64,000 bases of DNA, from the NCBI RefSeq assembly GCF_029024305.1, contig NZ_CP118974.1, positions 2,077,069-2,141,068 of the forward strand, in the 5' to 3' direction. Positions 22,216 through 31,232 of this stretch are shown here, in pieces. Source of the stretch: Mammaliicoccus vitulinus (lineage in GTDB: Bacteria > Bacillota > Bacilli > Staphylococcales > Staphylococcaceae). How positions within the stretch are numbered: the first letter of the stretch is position 1; the number at the start of each line of letters is the position of its first letter. Below the pieces are notes generated by a model. It had not been told where the DNA came from, did no database searches, and saw only the letters and a list, made by a program, of their open reading frames with translations. Made by a program: the position numbers and the translations under genes.

Positions 22216-22242
22216 ACAAACAAATACCTCATATTTGTTTGT
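22216..22242. repeat. Perfect 11-bp inverted repeat upstream of the LysM-CHAP gene
   Basis: ACAAACAAATA (22216-22226), five bases, TATTTGTTTGT (22232-22242). It is 90 bases before the hydrolase start. It is AT-rich with no T-run, so it is more likely an operator or 5'-UTR hairpin than a terminator. The binding partner is unknown. Confidence 0.6.
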
Positions 22243-22320
22243 TACAAATTCGTAATATAAACGTTAAGAACCTATAATTTTTTCGACAAAAATGTTACTC
22301 AAGACTGTCATAGAAGTATT

Positions 22321-22372
22321 TAAAAGAGCACTATTATTTGTATTTTTACAATTAATAGTGCTCTTTTTTACT
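22321..22372 (-). terminator. Terminator after cytochrome c-551 gene
   Basis: AAGAGCACTATTA and TAATAGTGCTCTT form a 13-bp stem. It is about 100 bases beyond the cytochrome stop and has T-runs on both strands (longer on plus). The rest of the gap up to the hydrolase promoter region shows no gene. Confidence 0.75.
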
Positions 22373-22473
22373 ATCATATTCAATTTACAAAGTGTCTTTT
22401 ATCCCACATCTAATTCCCAATTCATATACTCATTAAATATAATTCATGTATATTAATATGGAAATTCATAGGA

Positions 22474-22794
22474 TTATTTTTGTTCAGCTAACCACTTCGC
22501 GACTTCTTTAGCTTCTTTTTCATCTACAACTTTGCTTGGCATATTACCTTTACCTTCATTTATGGTCTTTTCGATATCTGCTTCAGACATTTTAGAACCA
22601 ACTTTTTTCAAAGACGGTCCTGAAGCACCCTCAAGATCTTTACCGTGACAACCAACACAAGAATTGTTTTTAAAAATTTCTTCCCCTTTTGAACTATGTT
22701 CTTCTGTTTTGTTATCATCGTTCGACTGACCACAACCAGCAAAAATTAACGCCGATAATGCTAATACAGAAATCATGCCCATTTTGATTTTCAT
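22474..22794 (-). CDS. Lipoprotein cytochrome c-551
   Basis: 106 aa. Signal with lipobox FAGC and Cys21, so the protein is anchored to the outer face of the membrane. Single haem site C46-V-G-C-H50 and a probable axial Met85 in KGNMPS. Length and layout match the Bacillus CccB/c-551 group of electron carriers. The ATG at 22794 follows GGGGTG; an ATG six codons earlier overlaps that site. Likely partner is the aerobic respiratory chain. A gene symbol is withheld because CccA and CccB types are hard to separate by eye. Confidence 0.9.
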   Translation of the reverse strand: MKIKMGMISVLALSALIFAGCGQSNDDNKTEEHSSKGEEIFKNNSCVGCHGKDLEGASGPSLKKVGSKMSEADIEKTINEGKGNMPSKVVDEKEAKEVAKWLAEQK

Positions 22795-22950
22795 ATGTAA
22801 CACCCCATTCATTATATTATCAAGTATATTTTATCATGATATTCAGAATTTCGACATCCTTTTGTGCGAAAATTCACAAAATAAATTGTGTCTATTTATA
22901 TATAAAGAAAAAGGTTTGGGACATAAATTCCAACTTAAAATATACAGACG

Positions 22951-22996
22951 TTCTATGTTGCTTGTTTAGTCAGTCTTGCAACATTTATCATGTTCT
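22951..22996. repeat. Single 41-bp hairpin unit, inverted, with conserved linker
   Basis: On the minus strand this reads ATGTTGCAAGACTGACTA then AACAAGCAACATAGAACGTC, one unit of the 13.9-kb array, preceded by the same TGTTCTTTTAAGAACATG linker that joins array and palindromic element at 13.84-13.90 kb. The whole block 22950-23137 is thus an inverted copy of about 13746-13938. Confidence 0.88.
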
Positions 22997-23038
22997 TAAA
23001 AGAACAAATGAAAAAATATTATAGAAATGAATATCCTC

Positions 23039-23137
23039 CACGATTTTGTAAAGTGCTGACGCCCGGGGGAATAGTATGCGTGAGAGACTACAGGCTCGAA
23101 CCATACCCCCAGGCAAGCATGCACGAACAAAATCGTG
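23039..23137. repeat. GC-rich palindromic intergenic element, copy C (11-bp inverted ends)
   Basis: 99 bp with perfect ends CACGATTTTGT and ACAAAATCGTG. The GC-rich interior is GTGCTGACGCCCGGGGG, GACTACAGGCTCGAA, CCCCCAGGCAAGCATGCAC, so it can fold into one long hairpin. No transposase-like ORF and no obvious target duplication seen. Orientation is opposite to copies B and D. Confidence 0.88.
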
Positions 23138-23150
23138 AGATTTTAAAATA

Positions 23151-23199
23151 AAAAAGATTTCTTCACTAGGCTTAACTAATGAAGAAATCTTTTATTTTG
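23151..23199 (-). terminator. prfB terminator
   Basis: AAAGATTTCTTCACTAG and its near complement CTAATGAAGAAATCTTT form a long stem. The same hairpin plus its downstream TATTTTGAGAATGG sequence recurs, inverted, at 53.2 kb, so this terminator is itself a dispersed repeat. Confidence 0.82.
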
Positions 23200-23235
23200 A
23201 GAATGGTTCTTTATGTCGCAGACTCCATTTTTTTA

Positions 23236-24346
23236 TTATTTTTCATCTATCTGACTTCTTAAGTATGCATCTATAAATGGTTCGATATGCCCATCCATCA
23301 CTGCATTCGTGTTACCTGTTTCTTCATTGGTTCTATGGTCTTTAACCATAGCATATGGGTGAAATACATAAGAACGTATTTGGCTTCCCCATCCAATTTC
23401 TTTTTGCTCGCCTCTAATTTCATCAAGCGCTGCTGCTTGTTCTTCAAGCTCTTTTTGATATAGTTTAGCTTTCAACATTTTCATCGCTTGTTCTCTGTTT
23501 TTAATTTGAGATCTTTCATTTTGACAAGTTACGACAATTCCTGTTGGTTGATGTGTAATACGTACAGCTGAATCAGTCGTGTTAACGTGCTGTCCACCTG
23601 CTCCTGAAGCTCTATACGTATCAACTGTAATATCTTCAGAATTAACTTCGATTTCAATTTTATCATTATCAAATTCAGGTGTAACATCACATGAAACGAA
23701 AGAAGTATGCCTTCTGCCAGATGAATCAAATGGAGATATGCGCACTAATCTATGAACACCTTTTTCAGCTTTTAGATAACCATAAGCATTATGTCCTTTA
23801 ACTAGAATCGTAACACTCTTAATTCCAGCTTCATCACCAGATTGATAATCTAACGTTTCAACTTTGAATCCTTTTTGTTCAGCGAAACGTTGATACATTC
23901 GAAGTAACATAGATCCCCAATCTTGTGATTCAGTTCCACCTGCTCCTGGATGTAACTCTAAAATAGCATTGTTTTCATCGTGTTCTCCATTAAGCAATAA
24001 CTTCAACTCAAATTGATCAATATCGCTTTGGAGTGTTTTTAAATCTTGCTCCAAACTTTCATGCATATCTTCATCATACTCTTCTTGAAGAAGTTCAACA
24101 GTAGTTAGTAAATCGTCAGTTTGATGCGCTAATTTATGAAAATCTCCCACTACTGATTTTAAAGCGTTATTTTTATTAATAATATCTTGCGCTTTATTTT
24201 GGTCATCCCAAAAGCTTGGATCAACCATCATCTCTTCATATTCTTGAATGTTAGTCTCTTTGTTTTCTAAGTCAAAGAGACCCCCTGATATTCATTAATT
24301 TCTCATTATTTTTATTTAATGTTTGTCTAATTTCAGTTAATTCCAT
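23236..24346 (-). CDS. prfB: Peptide chain release factor 2, with programmed +1 frameshift
   Basis: Recognises UGA and UAA stop codons and triggers peptide release. Translation starts at ATG 24346 after AAGGAG. Codon 25 is TGA (24274-24272) in the context AGGGGGTCTCTTTGAC: a Shine-Dalgarno-like AGGGGG, slippery CTT, then TGA-C, the classic RF2 autoregulatory shift. After the +1 shift the frame stays open to 23236, giving 369 aa in total. SPF (stop-codon recognition) and GAGGQHVN (GGQ catalytic loop) are present. It lies 12 bases after the secA stop, so secA-prfB are co-transcribed. Confidence 0.97.
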
Positions 24347-24358
24347 AACTTTACTCCT

Positions 24359-26890
24359 TTATGATTGGCCGTGACAGTTTTTATATTTTTTTCCACTTCC
24401 ACACGGACATGGGTCATTACGACCTATTTGTTCATCTTTAACGATTGGTTTAGGTTTAACTTTTTCTTTACCATCGTTTGCACCAACGTGTTTAGCTTCA
24501 CCTATTTCAACTTGTTCACGTTCAACTTGTTCGCCACGATCAATTGTTGATTTAAGAATATATTTACTAACTTCATCTTCTATTTCATTCAACATCGTTT
24601 CAAATAAATCTAAACCTTCATTTTGATATTCACGAAGTGGATTGATTTGACCATAAGATCTTAAATGAATACCTGTACGTAATTGATCCATTGTATCGAT
24701 ATGATCTGTCCACTTACGATCAATCGTTCTTAAGACAATCATGCGTTCAAATTCAGACATTTGATCTCCAAAGTCTTCTTGTTGCGCATTATATTGTTCT
24801 TTAATTTTTTCCAATACAATTTCTACGATGTCTTCATAGTCTCTACCACGAATATCATCTGCTTTAATGACATCTTGGTGTAAATAAGAATCTTCAACAA
24901 ATTGTACAAGTGCTTCATAATCAATTTCTTCTTCATTAGTCGCTAAGTGATAATTAATGCCACGTTCAAGAGAAGACTTAATCATATCTTTAACAATATC
25001 TTGCACATCTTCTTTTTCGATAATATCATTACGCTCTCCGTAAATGATTTCACGTTGTTTTCTTAATACATCATCATATTCTAACAGACGTTTACGCGCA
25101 TCGAAGTTGTTACCTTCAACACGTTTTTGAGCTGATTCAACCGCTCTAGATACCATTTTAGATTCTATCGGTGTATCGTCGTCCATTCCTAATTTACCCA
25201 TCAATGATTGCATGCGTTCAGAGCCGAATCTTACCATTAACTCATCTTCTAATGATAGGTAGAATCTACTGCGACCTACGTCACCTTGACGACCAGAACG
25301 ACCTCTAAGTTGGTCATCGATACGTCTAGATTCATGTCGCTCAGTACCGATTACAGCTAGTCCGCCTACTTCAACAACACCATCGCCTAGCTTGATGTCT
25401 GTACCACGACCAGCCATGTTTGTTGCGATCGTTACCGCGCCTTTTTGACCTGCATTTAAAATGATGTCCGCTTCACGTTCATGGTTTTTAGCATTTAAGA
25501 CATTATGTCTAACGCCTTTTTTCTTTAATAATTGTGAAATGTATTCACTTGTTTCTACAGCTACAGTACCTAATAATACTGGCTGTCCTTTTTTGTGAAA
25601 TTCAATAACGTCTTTTACAACAGCATCGAATTTACCTTTTTGAGATGAGAAAATTAAATCTGCTTCATCTAGACGTTGTATCGGTCTATTTGTTGGTATT
25701 TGAGTAACAGTCATATTATAAATATTTCTAAATTCTTCTTCTTCTGTCTTAGCTGTACCAGTCATACCAGATAATTTATTGTACATTCTAAAGAAGTTTT
25801 GGAATGTAATAGAAGCCATTGTTTTTGATTCATTTTGAATTTCTAAACCTTCTTTAGCTTCTATTGCTTGGTGTAAACCGTCTGAGAATCGACGTCCAGG
25901 CATTGTACGACCAGTAAATTGGTCAACAATCATAATTTCGCCATCTTCAACAACATAATCTTTATCTTTAAACATTGTTTTGTTTGCTTTTAAAGCTATA
26001 TTAATGTGATGCATTAAGTTTACATTTTTAACATCGAATAAATTTTCTATTTTGAACATGCGTTCAGCTTTATCAATACCTTGTTCCGTTAATGTAATGG
26101 CTTTAGTCTTCTCGTCATAACTGTAGTCATCTTCACCTTTAAGCATTTTTACAAACACGTTTGCTTGAGTGTATAAAGTTGTTGATTTTTCAGCTTCACC
26201 AGAAATGATTAATGGTGTTCGCGCTTCATCAATTAAAATTGAATCGACCTCATCAATAATTGCAAAGTTTAAAGGTCTCATAACACGGTCTTTTTTATAA
26301 GTAACCATGTTATCTCTCAAATAATCAAATCCAAGCTCATTATTTGTACTATACGTAATATCTGAAGCGTATGCTTCACGTTTTTGATCCGTATCCATTG
26401 AGTTTAAATTTAGACCTACTGATAATCCTAAGAAATTATACAATTGAGCCATTTCTTCACTTTGTGAACTTGATAAATATTCGTTGACTGTAACAACGTG
26501 AACGCCTCTACCTGTTAATGCATTTAAATATACAGGCATCGTTGCTGTTAATGTTTTACCTTCACCAGTCTTCATTTCAGAAATATCTCCACGATGAATA
26601 GCAATACCACCCATAATTTGCACTCTAAAAGGTGTCATTTTGAATACTCGTGTTGAAGCCTCTCTAACGATTGCATAGGCTTCTGGCAATATTTTCTCTA
26701 AGTATTTTTCTTGCTTTTTATAATCTTCTATTTCAGCTAATTCTTTTTTAAATTGTTCTGTCTTTTCTCTTAATTGTTCATCTGTTAATTTAGCAATTTC
26801 GTCCTCTAAATTAATGACTTGATCTGCTAACTTTCCGAGTGATTTTACAACTCGTTTGTTACCATCAGCTATTTTTGATAAAAAACCCAT
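24359..26890 (-). CDS. secA: Protein translocase ATPase SecA
   Basis: Motor that drives preproteins through SecYEG. 843 aa from ATG 26890, which follows GGAGAG; a longer reading adds a non-conserved 17-residue lead. Walker A MKTGEGKT (about 106-113), DEVD (about 213-216), the helicase domain GRGTDIKLG, and the C-terminal zinc motif [14 protein letters not shown] (SEC-C). This is SecA1, the housekeeping form; no SecA2 features. First gene of the secA-prfB pair. Confidence 0.97.
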   Translation of the reverse strand: MGFLSKIADGNKRVVKSLGKLADQVINLEDEIAKLTDEQLREKTEQFKKELAEIEDYKKQEKYLEKILPEAYAIVREASTRVFKMTPFRVQIMGGIAIHRGDISEMKTGEGKTLTATMPVYLNALTGRGVHVVTVNEYLSSSQSEEMAQLYNFLGLSVGLNLNSMDTDQKREAYASDITYSTNNELGFDYLRDNMVTYKKDRVMRPLNFAIIDEVDSILIDEARTPLIISGEAEKSTTLYTQANVFVKMLKGEDDYSYDEKTKAITLTEQGIDKAERMFKIENLFDVKNVNLMHHINIALKANKTMFKDKDYVVEDGEIMIVDQFTGRTMPGRRFSDGLHQAIEAKEGLEIQNESKTMASITFQNFFRMYNKLSGMTGTAKTEEEEFRNIYNMTVTQIPTNRPIQRLDEADLIFSSQKGKFDAVVKDVIEFHKKGQPVLLGTVAVETSEYISQLLKKKGVRHNVLNAKNHEREADIILNAGQKGAVTIATNMAGRGTDIKLGDGVVEVGGLAVIGTERHESRRIDDQLRGRSGRQGDVGRSRFYLSLEDELMVRFGSERMQSLMGKLGMDDDTPIESKMVSRAVESAQKRVEGNNFDARKRLLEYDDVLRKQREIIYGERNDIIEKEDVQDIVKDMIKSSLERGINYHLATNEEEIDYEALVQFVEDSYLHQDVIKADDIRGRDYEDIVEIVLEKIKEQYNAQQEDFGDQMSEFERMIVLRTIDRKWTDHIDTMDQLRTGIHLRSYGQINPLREYQNEGLDLFETMLNEIEDEVSKYILKSTIDRGEQVEREQVEIGEAKHVGANDGKEKVKPKPIVKDEQIGRNDPCPCGSGKKYKNCHGQS

Positions 26891-27017
26891 TTTGTTCTCT
26901 CCTTCAACTAGGAAACTAGTAATCTTACAACAATATATCATAACACTTTTATCTCTCTTTTTATACTATTTAAGATTACCACCTCTGTAAATGAAAAGCT
27001 ATTAATAGCCAAAGAAA

Positions 27018-27040
27018 CTGGTGCAGAAATTCTGCACCAG
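27018..27040 (-). terminator. hpf terminator
   Basis: CTGGTGCAGAA and TTCTGCACCAG form a perfect 11-bp stem with a one-base centre or short loop, 17 bases past the hpf stop. The T-run is short (TTTCTTT). Confidence 0.72.
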
Positions 27041-27056
27041 TCCACCTTGTTAACAT

Positions 27057-27626
27057 TTATTGTATTGAAGTTTCAATTAATCCATATTTACCATCTTTAC
27101 GTTTATAAACAATGCTTGTTTCATCTGTTTCTGCATCTGTAAAAATGTAAAAATCATGACCTAATAAATTCATTTGTAATACTGCTTCTTCAGAATCCAT
27201 TGGTTTTAATGCAAATTGTTTAGAACGGATGATTTCAATTTCATTGTCACTGTCGTTATCTTCGCTTTCATCAGATGTTGAATCCCCACCTGCTGCAAAG
27301 ATATCTTTTTCTCGCCCTTTATCGCGGTATTTTCTGTTAACTTTTGTTTTGTACTTACGTACTTGTCTCTCTAGTTTACTTGTTATTAAGTCGATTCCAG
27401 CATATAAATCTTCATGTCTTTCCTCAGCTCTTAAAGTAACATCTTTCAACGGAATAGTTACTTCAATTTTACTTCTAGAATCCTGATAAGTTTTAATTTT
27501 GACATGAGCTATCGCCTCTGGGATATTAGTAAAGTATCTTTCAAGTTTACTTACTTTATCCTCAATATAATTTCTTATCGGATCAGTCACTGTGATGTTT
27601 TCACCATGAATTTCAAATCTGATCAT
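27057..27626 (-). CDS. hpf: Ribosome hibernation promoting factor, long form
   Basis: 189 aa. N-terminal S30AE/YfiA domain (about 1-100, [14 protein letters not shown]...[13 protein letters not shown]) that binds the 30S decoding centre, an acidic linker ([15 protein letters not shown]), and a C-terminal dimerisation domain (about 130-189, [27 protein letters not shown]). This long type forms 100S ribosome dimers on its own. ATG follows AAAGGAG. Monocistronic by its flanking terminator. Confidence 0.96.
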   Translation of the reverse strand: MIRFEIHGENITVTDPIRNYIEDKVSKLERYFTNIPEAIAHVKIKTYQDSRSKIEVTIPLKDVTLRAEERHEDLYAGIDLITSKLERQVRKYKTKVNRKYRDKGREKDIFAAGGDSTSDESEDNDSDNEIEIIRSKQFALKPMDSEEAVLQMNLLGHDFYIFTDAETDETSIVYKRKDGKYGLIETSIQ

Positions 27627-27692
27627 AAAGCACCGACTCCTTTAACGCTCTATTTCTCTTGTGTTTCTTCCTACTTATATTTTACCATTTTT

Positions 27693-28358
27693 TCACCCTC
27701 TTGCAAATGTTAAGGCGTCTATTTTTCTGATTTTTCTAACTATTAAAAGTTCAGCTAATCGATGTATTGTTAACCCTGTTGTATAAATATCATCAACGAG
27801 CAGAATTTTCTTGTTTTCTAATTCTAAGTCCCTTTTAATTTTGAATGGATTATGTTGTAAGGCGCGCGCTCTTTTAGACAAATCAGACTGTTTTAATCTT
27901 TCTTCAGTCTCAAAAATTTGCGTGTATTTTATATTTTGACTATCTAAAACGAATGTAACGTGATCAAACGTTCTTTTCGCTAATTTATTTGGATGTATTG
28001 GTGCAGGAATAACATAGTCATACTGTTTCATTATACTTCTAGGTAATTGAAATATTTGAGCAATTGCAACATCTCCTACGAGTTTATATTGCTGAATTAA
28101 ATCTTTAGCTAGTCCTTGATAATCATAGATTGTATAAAGTTGATTAATCAATGTATAGTTCTTCGATAACCAAACACAATCTAGGCATTCTTGTTCTTCA
28201 TCTGAAAGAATTTTTAAACAGCGTGGACACCTTCTCGCAGCATGATTAAATGTTAATTTTAATTCACAATCTTTACATACATCAGATATAGGCGAAAAAA
28301 AGTTTAATAAGTCTACCACTTCAATGATTGGATTTTGACATATCATACAGCGCTTCAT
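27693..28358 (-). CDS. comFC: ComF family protein ComFC
   Basis: 221 aa. N-terminal cysteine pairs (CMICQ, CKDCE, CPRC, CLDC) form zinc ribbons; the C-terminal half is a type I phosphoribosyltransferase fold with LLVDDIYTTGLT as the PRPP loop. In Bacillus and Helicobacter homologues assist DNA uptake or handling during transformation. The start ATG at 28358 overlaps the comFA stop as ATGA, with AAAGG nine bases upstream. The usual com regulation by ComK is expected but I see no clear K-box. Confidence 0.9.
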   Translation of the reverse strand: MKRCMICQNPIIEVVDLLNFFSPISDVCKDCELKLTFNHAARRCPRCLKILSDEEQECLDCVWLSKNYTLINQLYTIYDYQGLAKDLIQQYKLVGDVAIAQIFQLPRSIMKQYDYVIPAPIHPNKLAKRTFDHVTFVLDSQNIKYTQIFETEERLKQSDLSKRARALQHNPFKIKRDLELENKKILLVDDIYTTGLTIHRLAELLIVRKIRKIDALTFARG

Positions 28359-29641
28359 GTTATCCATCCTTTCTGAAATGCAAGACGGTTCATTTTTACA
28401 ATTTCATTTTTCGCATGCATCATATGTTTAGTTAAACCTTCGTGGTAGCACAGAACTTTTCCATTTGGATATGCTATCTTACGATCAACACGTCCTGCGA
28501 TTTGAATAATTGCGCTACTATTGAATTTTTCTGTGTTCACGATGACGACATCTAATTTTTCAAGTGTAATACCTCTTTCAAGTATTGTTGTTGTAAACAT
28601 AATGTCGATTTCATTATTTCTTAAACGCATTACTTTTTCATGGCGCTTAGAATCAATGCTTGAAACATATTCAATTTTTGAAAAATAATGTCTATAAATA
28701 TTAAAGACTTTTTCCATGAAACGAATATCATGAAAAAACACAAAGGTTTTTCTTTCATTTTCAATTTGCTGCTTTAAGAATTTTAATAATTTTGGATTTA
28801 ACTTTGTTTCTTTTATTGTATTGAACTGAAATTCTGGAATAGGTAGTGGATGTCCGTGGTATCTTGCTGGGAGTTTAATGATTTGAGAATGGTTAAATTG
28901 CGATAGTAGTCGTTTATTAGGAGTTGCCGTTAAATAAATATGACTGGCAGAAGTGGCGGAAGCTTTTTGAATTGTATGCATGAGTTGCTGATCCATCTCT
29001 AAAGGGAATGCATCCACCTCGTCTACAATGACAACATTAAAGTGACCATCATAGCGCATTAATTGATGAACAGTCGCTACAACAAATGTACTATTATATT
29101 GCGCAAACTGACCTTCATACATTAGATCAATCTGTTCGTCTTTAAAAGCGTTTGTTAATCTTAAATACACTTCTTTAACGACATCGACTCGAGGAGAAAC
29201 AACAGCGATGTTGTCACCTTTTTGTCTAGCCGCAGATATGCCAGCAAATATCATTTCTGTTTTTCCTGCACCGGTTACGGCATGAAGCAATAAATGTTCA
29301 TACTTTAATACAGCTCTCTGAATGTTCTCTGAAGCTATACGTTGTTGTTCACTCAGTTCAAAATCCAATCGGTATTTACCATCTGTTTGATGTCGTTTAC
29401 TTTCAATGATATAAATGTCTTTGCAACTTTGAGCTTTACCAAAGTTAACACAATATCTACAATAAGTTGTTTCTTTATTACAATGATGGCAATAATATTG
29501 AAAAAACAATGTTTGATCGGTGTTACCACATTGATGGCATATATATTTACCTTGTACATTTGAAACACCAGGTTTTGAAGCTTTTAATTTTTCTGTTGTT
29601 ATATTGTTTAAATCATGACATATACGTCCGTATAATTTCAT
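28355..29641 (-). CDS. comFA: Late competence helicase ComFA
   Basis: DEAD-like DNA translocase thought to drive internalisation of transforming DNA. 428 aa from ATG 29641, which follows GGAGGTAAAG; an 18-residue upstream extension crosses the degV terminator and is rejected. Zinc cluster CHQCG...CHHC...CRYC (about 36-66), Walker A AVTGAGKTEM, DEVD box (VIVDEVDAF), helicase motif VI GRVDRK. Appears intact, so this part of the competence machinery is not decayed. Confidence 0.93.
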   Translation of the reverse strand: MKLYGRICHDLNNITTEKLKASKPGVSNVQGKYICHQCGNTDQTLFFQYYCHHCNKETTYCRYCVNFGKAQSCKDIYIIESKRHQTDGKYRLDFELSEQQRIASENIQRAVLKYEHLLLHAVTGAGKTEMIFAGISAARQKGDNIAVVSPRVDVVKEVYLRLTNAFKDEQIDLMYEGQFAQYNSTFVVATVHQLMRYDGHFNVVIVDEVDAFPLEMDQQLMHTIQKASATSASHIYLTATPNKRLLSQFNHSQIIKLPARYHGHPLPIPEFQFNTIKETKLNPKLLKFLKQQIENERKTFVFFHDIRFMEKVFNIYRHYFSKIEYVSSIDSKRHEKVMRLRNNEIDIMFTTTILERGITLEKLDVVIVNTEKFNSSAIIQIAGRVDRKIAYPNGKVLCYHEGLTKHMMHAKNEIVKMNRLAFQKGWIT

Positions 29642-29653
29642 CTTTACCTCCAA

Positions 29654-29683
29654 TAAAAAAACACAAAAAGCTTTTGCTTTTTG
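29654..29683 (-). terminator. degV terminator
   Basis: CAAAAAGC-TTTT-GCTTTTTG, a perfect 8-bp stem followed on the minus strand by TGTTTTTTT. It sits between degV and comFA. Confidence 0.75.
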
Positions 29684-29696
29684 CGCTGTAGTCATT

Positions 29697-30563
29697 TTAT
29701 TTAGATAAATCTAATTCTGTCGTAGTAAATCCTAATCCTAATGCACCTTCACCTAAATGCGTACCAATTACTGGTCCAAAATAACTTAATATTACATGGG
29801 CTCCAGGAAACTTCTCTTCAATTTGAGTTTTCCACAAAAGTGCATTTTCTTTATCATTACCTTCAATAATGACGATAGATAAGTTTTTATAACCATCGAC
29901 CTCTTTAGCTAATTGCTCTTCGATTCGTTTCATAGCTCTCTTTTTAGTTCTGACTTTATCATAAGGAACAATTTTAGTATCTACAAAGTGGAGCAAAGGT
30001 TTAACTTGTAACATAGTACCTACAAAAGCTTGAGCACTATTTAAGCGTCCACCTTTTTTCAAGTTATTTAAATCATCCACTATGAAATATGCGTTAGTCG
30101 TTTGTTTCATGCTTTCTAATTGTTCAAGAATATTATCCACAACTGTCATACCTTGTTGTACAAGTTGAGCAGCTTTTATAGCATAGAAACCTTGAACAGC
30201 ACATGAAATTTCTGAATCGAATGGGTGGACTTGAATATCTTCGACCATAGCATTTGCTGTCACCGCACTTTGGAATGTACCACTTATACCACTAGATAAG
30301 TGAACAGCAATTACATCTGTATAACCTTCTTCTTTTAAACTTTCGAGTAACTGTACATACTCTCCCATTGCTGGTTGAGAAGTTGTCGGTAATTGTGTCT
30401 CATTTCTCATTCTTTTATAAAAATCATCTGTGTTGAGTTCTGATAATTCTTTATATGTTTTGTCTTTAAAAATAACATTTAAAGCGATTGTTTTAATTTG
30501 ATATTTTTCTAAATAAGCTTGATCTAAATATGCTGTTGAATCTGTTAGAACAGCAATCTTCAT
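29697..30563 (-). CDS. DegV family fatty-acid-binding protein
   Basis: 288 aa. DegV proteins bind a fatty acid; staphylococcal FakB proteins of this fold present it to kinase FakA. DSTAYLD near residue 7, TSQPAMGEY near 80 and HLSSGISGTFQ near 107 are the lipid-contact signature. ATG at 30563 has GGAGG at good spacing; the upstream extension is not conserved. Whether this is a FakB or another DegV paralogue cannot be decided here because FakA is not in the window. Confidence 0.88.
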   Translation of the reverse strand: MKIAVLTDSTAYLDQAYLEKYQIKTIALNVIFKDKTYKELSELNTDDFYKRMRNETQLPTTSQPAMGEYVQLLESLKEEGYTDVIAVHLSSGISGTFQSAVTANAMVEDIQVHPFDSEISCAVQGFYAIKAAQLVQQGMTVVDNILEQLESMKQTTNAYFIVDDLNNLKKGGRLNSAQAFVGTMLQVKPLLHFVDTKIVPYDKVRTKKRAMKRIEEQLAKEVDGYKNLSIVIIEGNDKENALLWKTQIEEKFPGAHVILSYFGPVIGTHLGEGALGLGFTTTELDLSK

Positions 30564-30636
30564 AAAGTTATCCTCCTTGATTCTCTTCCATAACAATCAT
30601 ATCTAATTCTCACTTATTTGAAAAGAAGTTTATTCA

Positions 30637-31152
30637 CTAAATAGCTGCTTGTGCCATTTTAGAAAATTTATAAGTGCCATCCTTTTTAACAAGTGTTACA
30701 ACTTCATTAAAAGATTTCTTTTCATCTTCACTACCATTCTTTGGATGTGCTGTTGTTTCAACATTATAAAATACAACAATTTGATCTTTTTTCTTCTCTA
30801 AGAATTTAATATTGGATATCTTTTTATCAAACTTATAATTTTCAAGCGTATCTTTCAAAACTTTTTCTTCTTCTTTAACATCAAGTTGTTTAGAGTCTGT
30901 ATCTATCGTTTTTATATATTCATCAACATTGCCATCATTTAAAGATTTTCTGTTCTTTTCTATAGTATCTTTAACTGCCTTCTCAGTTTTTTCATCAACT
31001 TGAATTGTATCTTTAGGATTTCCTTTGTCATCTAACAGTAAACCTTGGCTGTCATCTGCATCGTCAGTCGTTTGTTTCGGCTCCTCTTTCGACCCACAAG
31101 CCACTAACACTAGAGACAATACTAAACATAAAAGTAATAATTTATTTTTCAA
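30637..31152 (-). CDS. Small lipoprotein of unknown function
   Basis: About 171 aa. Signal with lipobox LVAC-G, then a polar spacer (KEEPKQTTDDADDSQG) and a compact domain ending in KDGTYKFSKMAQAAI, reminiscent of DUF4878/NTF2-like lipoproteins: alternating strands with a helix-rich first half. I favour TTG at 31152 because AAAGGA lies nine bases before it; an ATG at 31182 is also possible. Surface-exposed on the membrane; no partner suggested by the neighbours. Confidence 0.75.
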   Translation of the reverse strand: MKNKLLLLCLVLSLVLVACGSKEEPKQTTDDADDSQGLLLDDKGNPKDTIQVDEKTEKAVKDTIEKNRKSLNDGNVDEYIKTIDTDSKQLDVKEEEKVLKDTLENYKFDKKISNIKFLEKKKDQIVVFYNVETTAHPKNGSEDEKKSFNEVVTLVKKDGTYKFSKMAQAAI

Positions 31153-31232
31153 TTCATACAATCCTTTCCCGACTAATTTCAATAGTATATAATAATCGTA
31201 ACAGATTATGATGTAAAGGGAGAAGTATAAAC

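Noticed and set aside
22243-22262. WalR box upstream of the LysM-CHAP gene
   Set aside because: TGTTAC-N5-CGTAAT gives only one good half of the TGTWAH direct repeat.
23039-23137. Insertion sequence remnant
   Set aside because: No transposase fragment or target duplication was found; the element is short and palindromic, so it is listed as a repeat.
23236-24231. prfB as a truncated gene starting at an internal ATG
   Set aside because: The upstream codons, frameshift site and ribosome site are all present, so the gene is complete.
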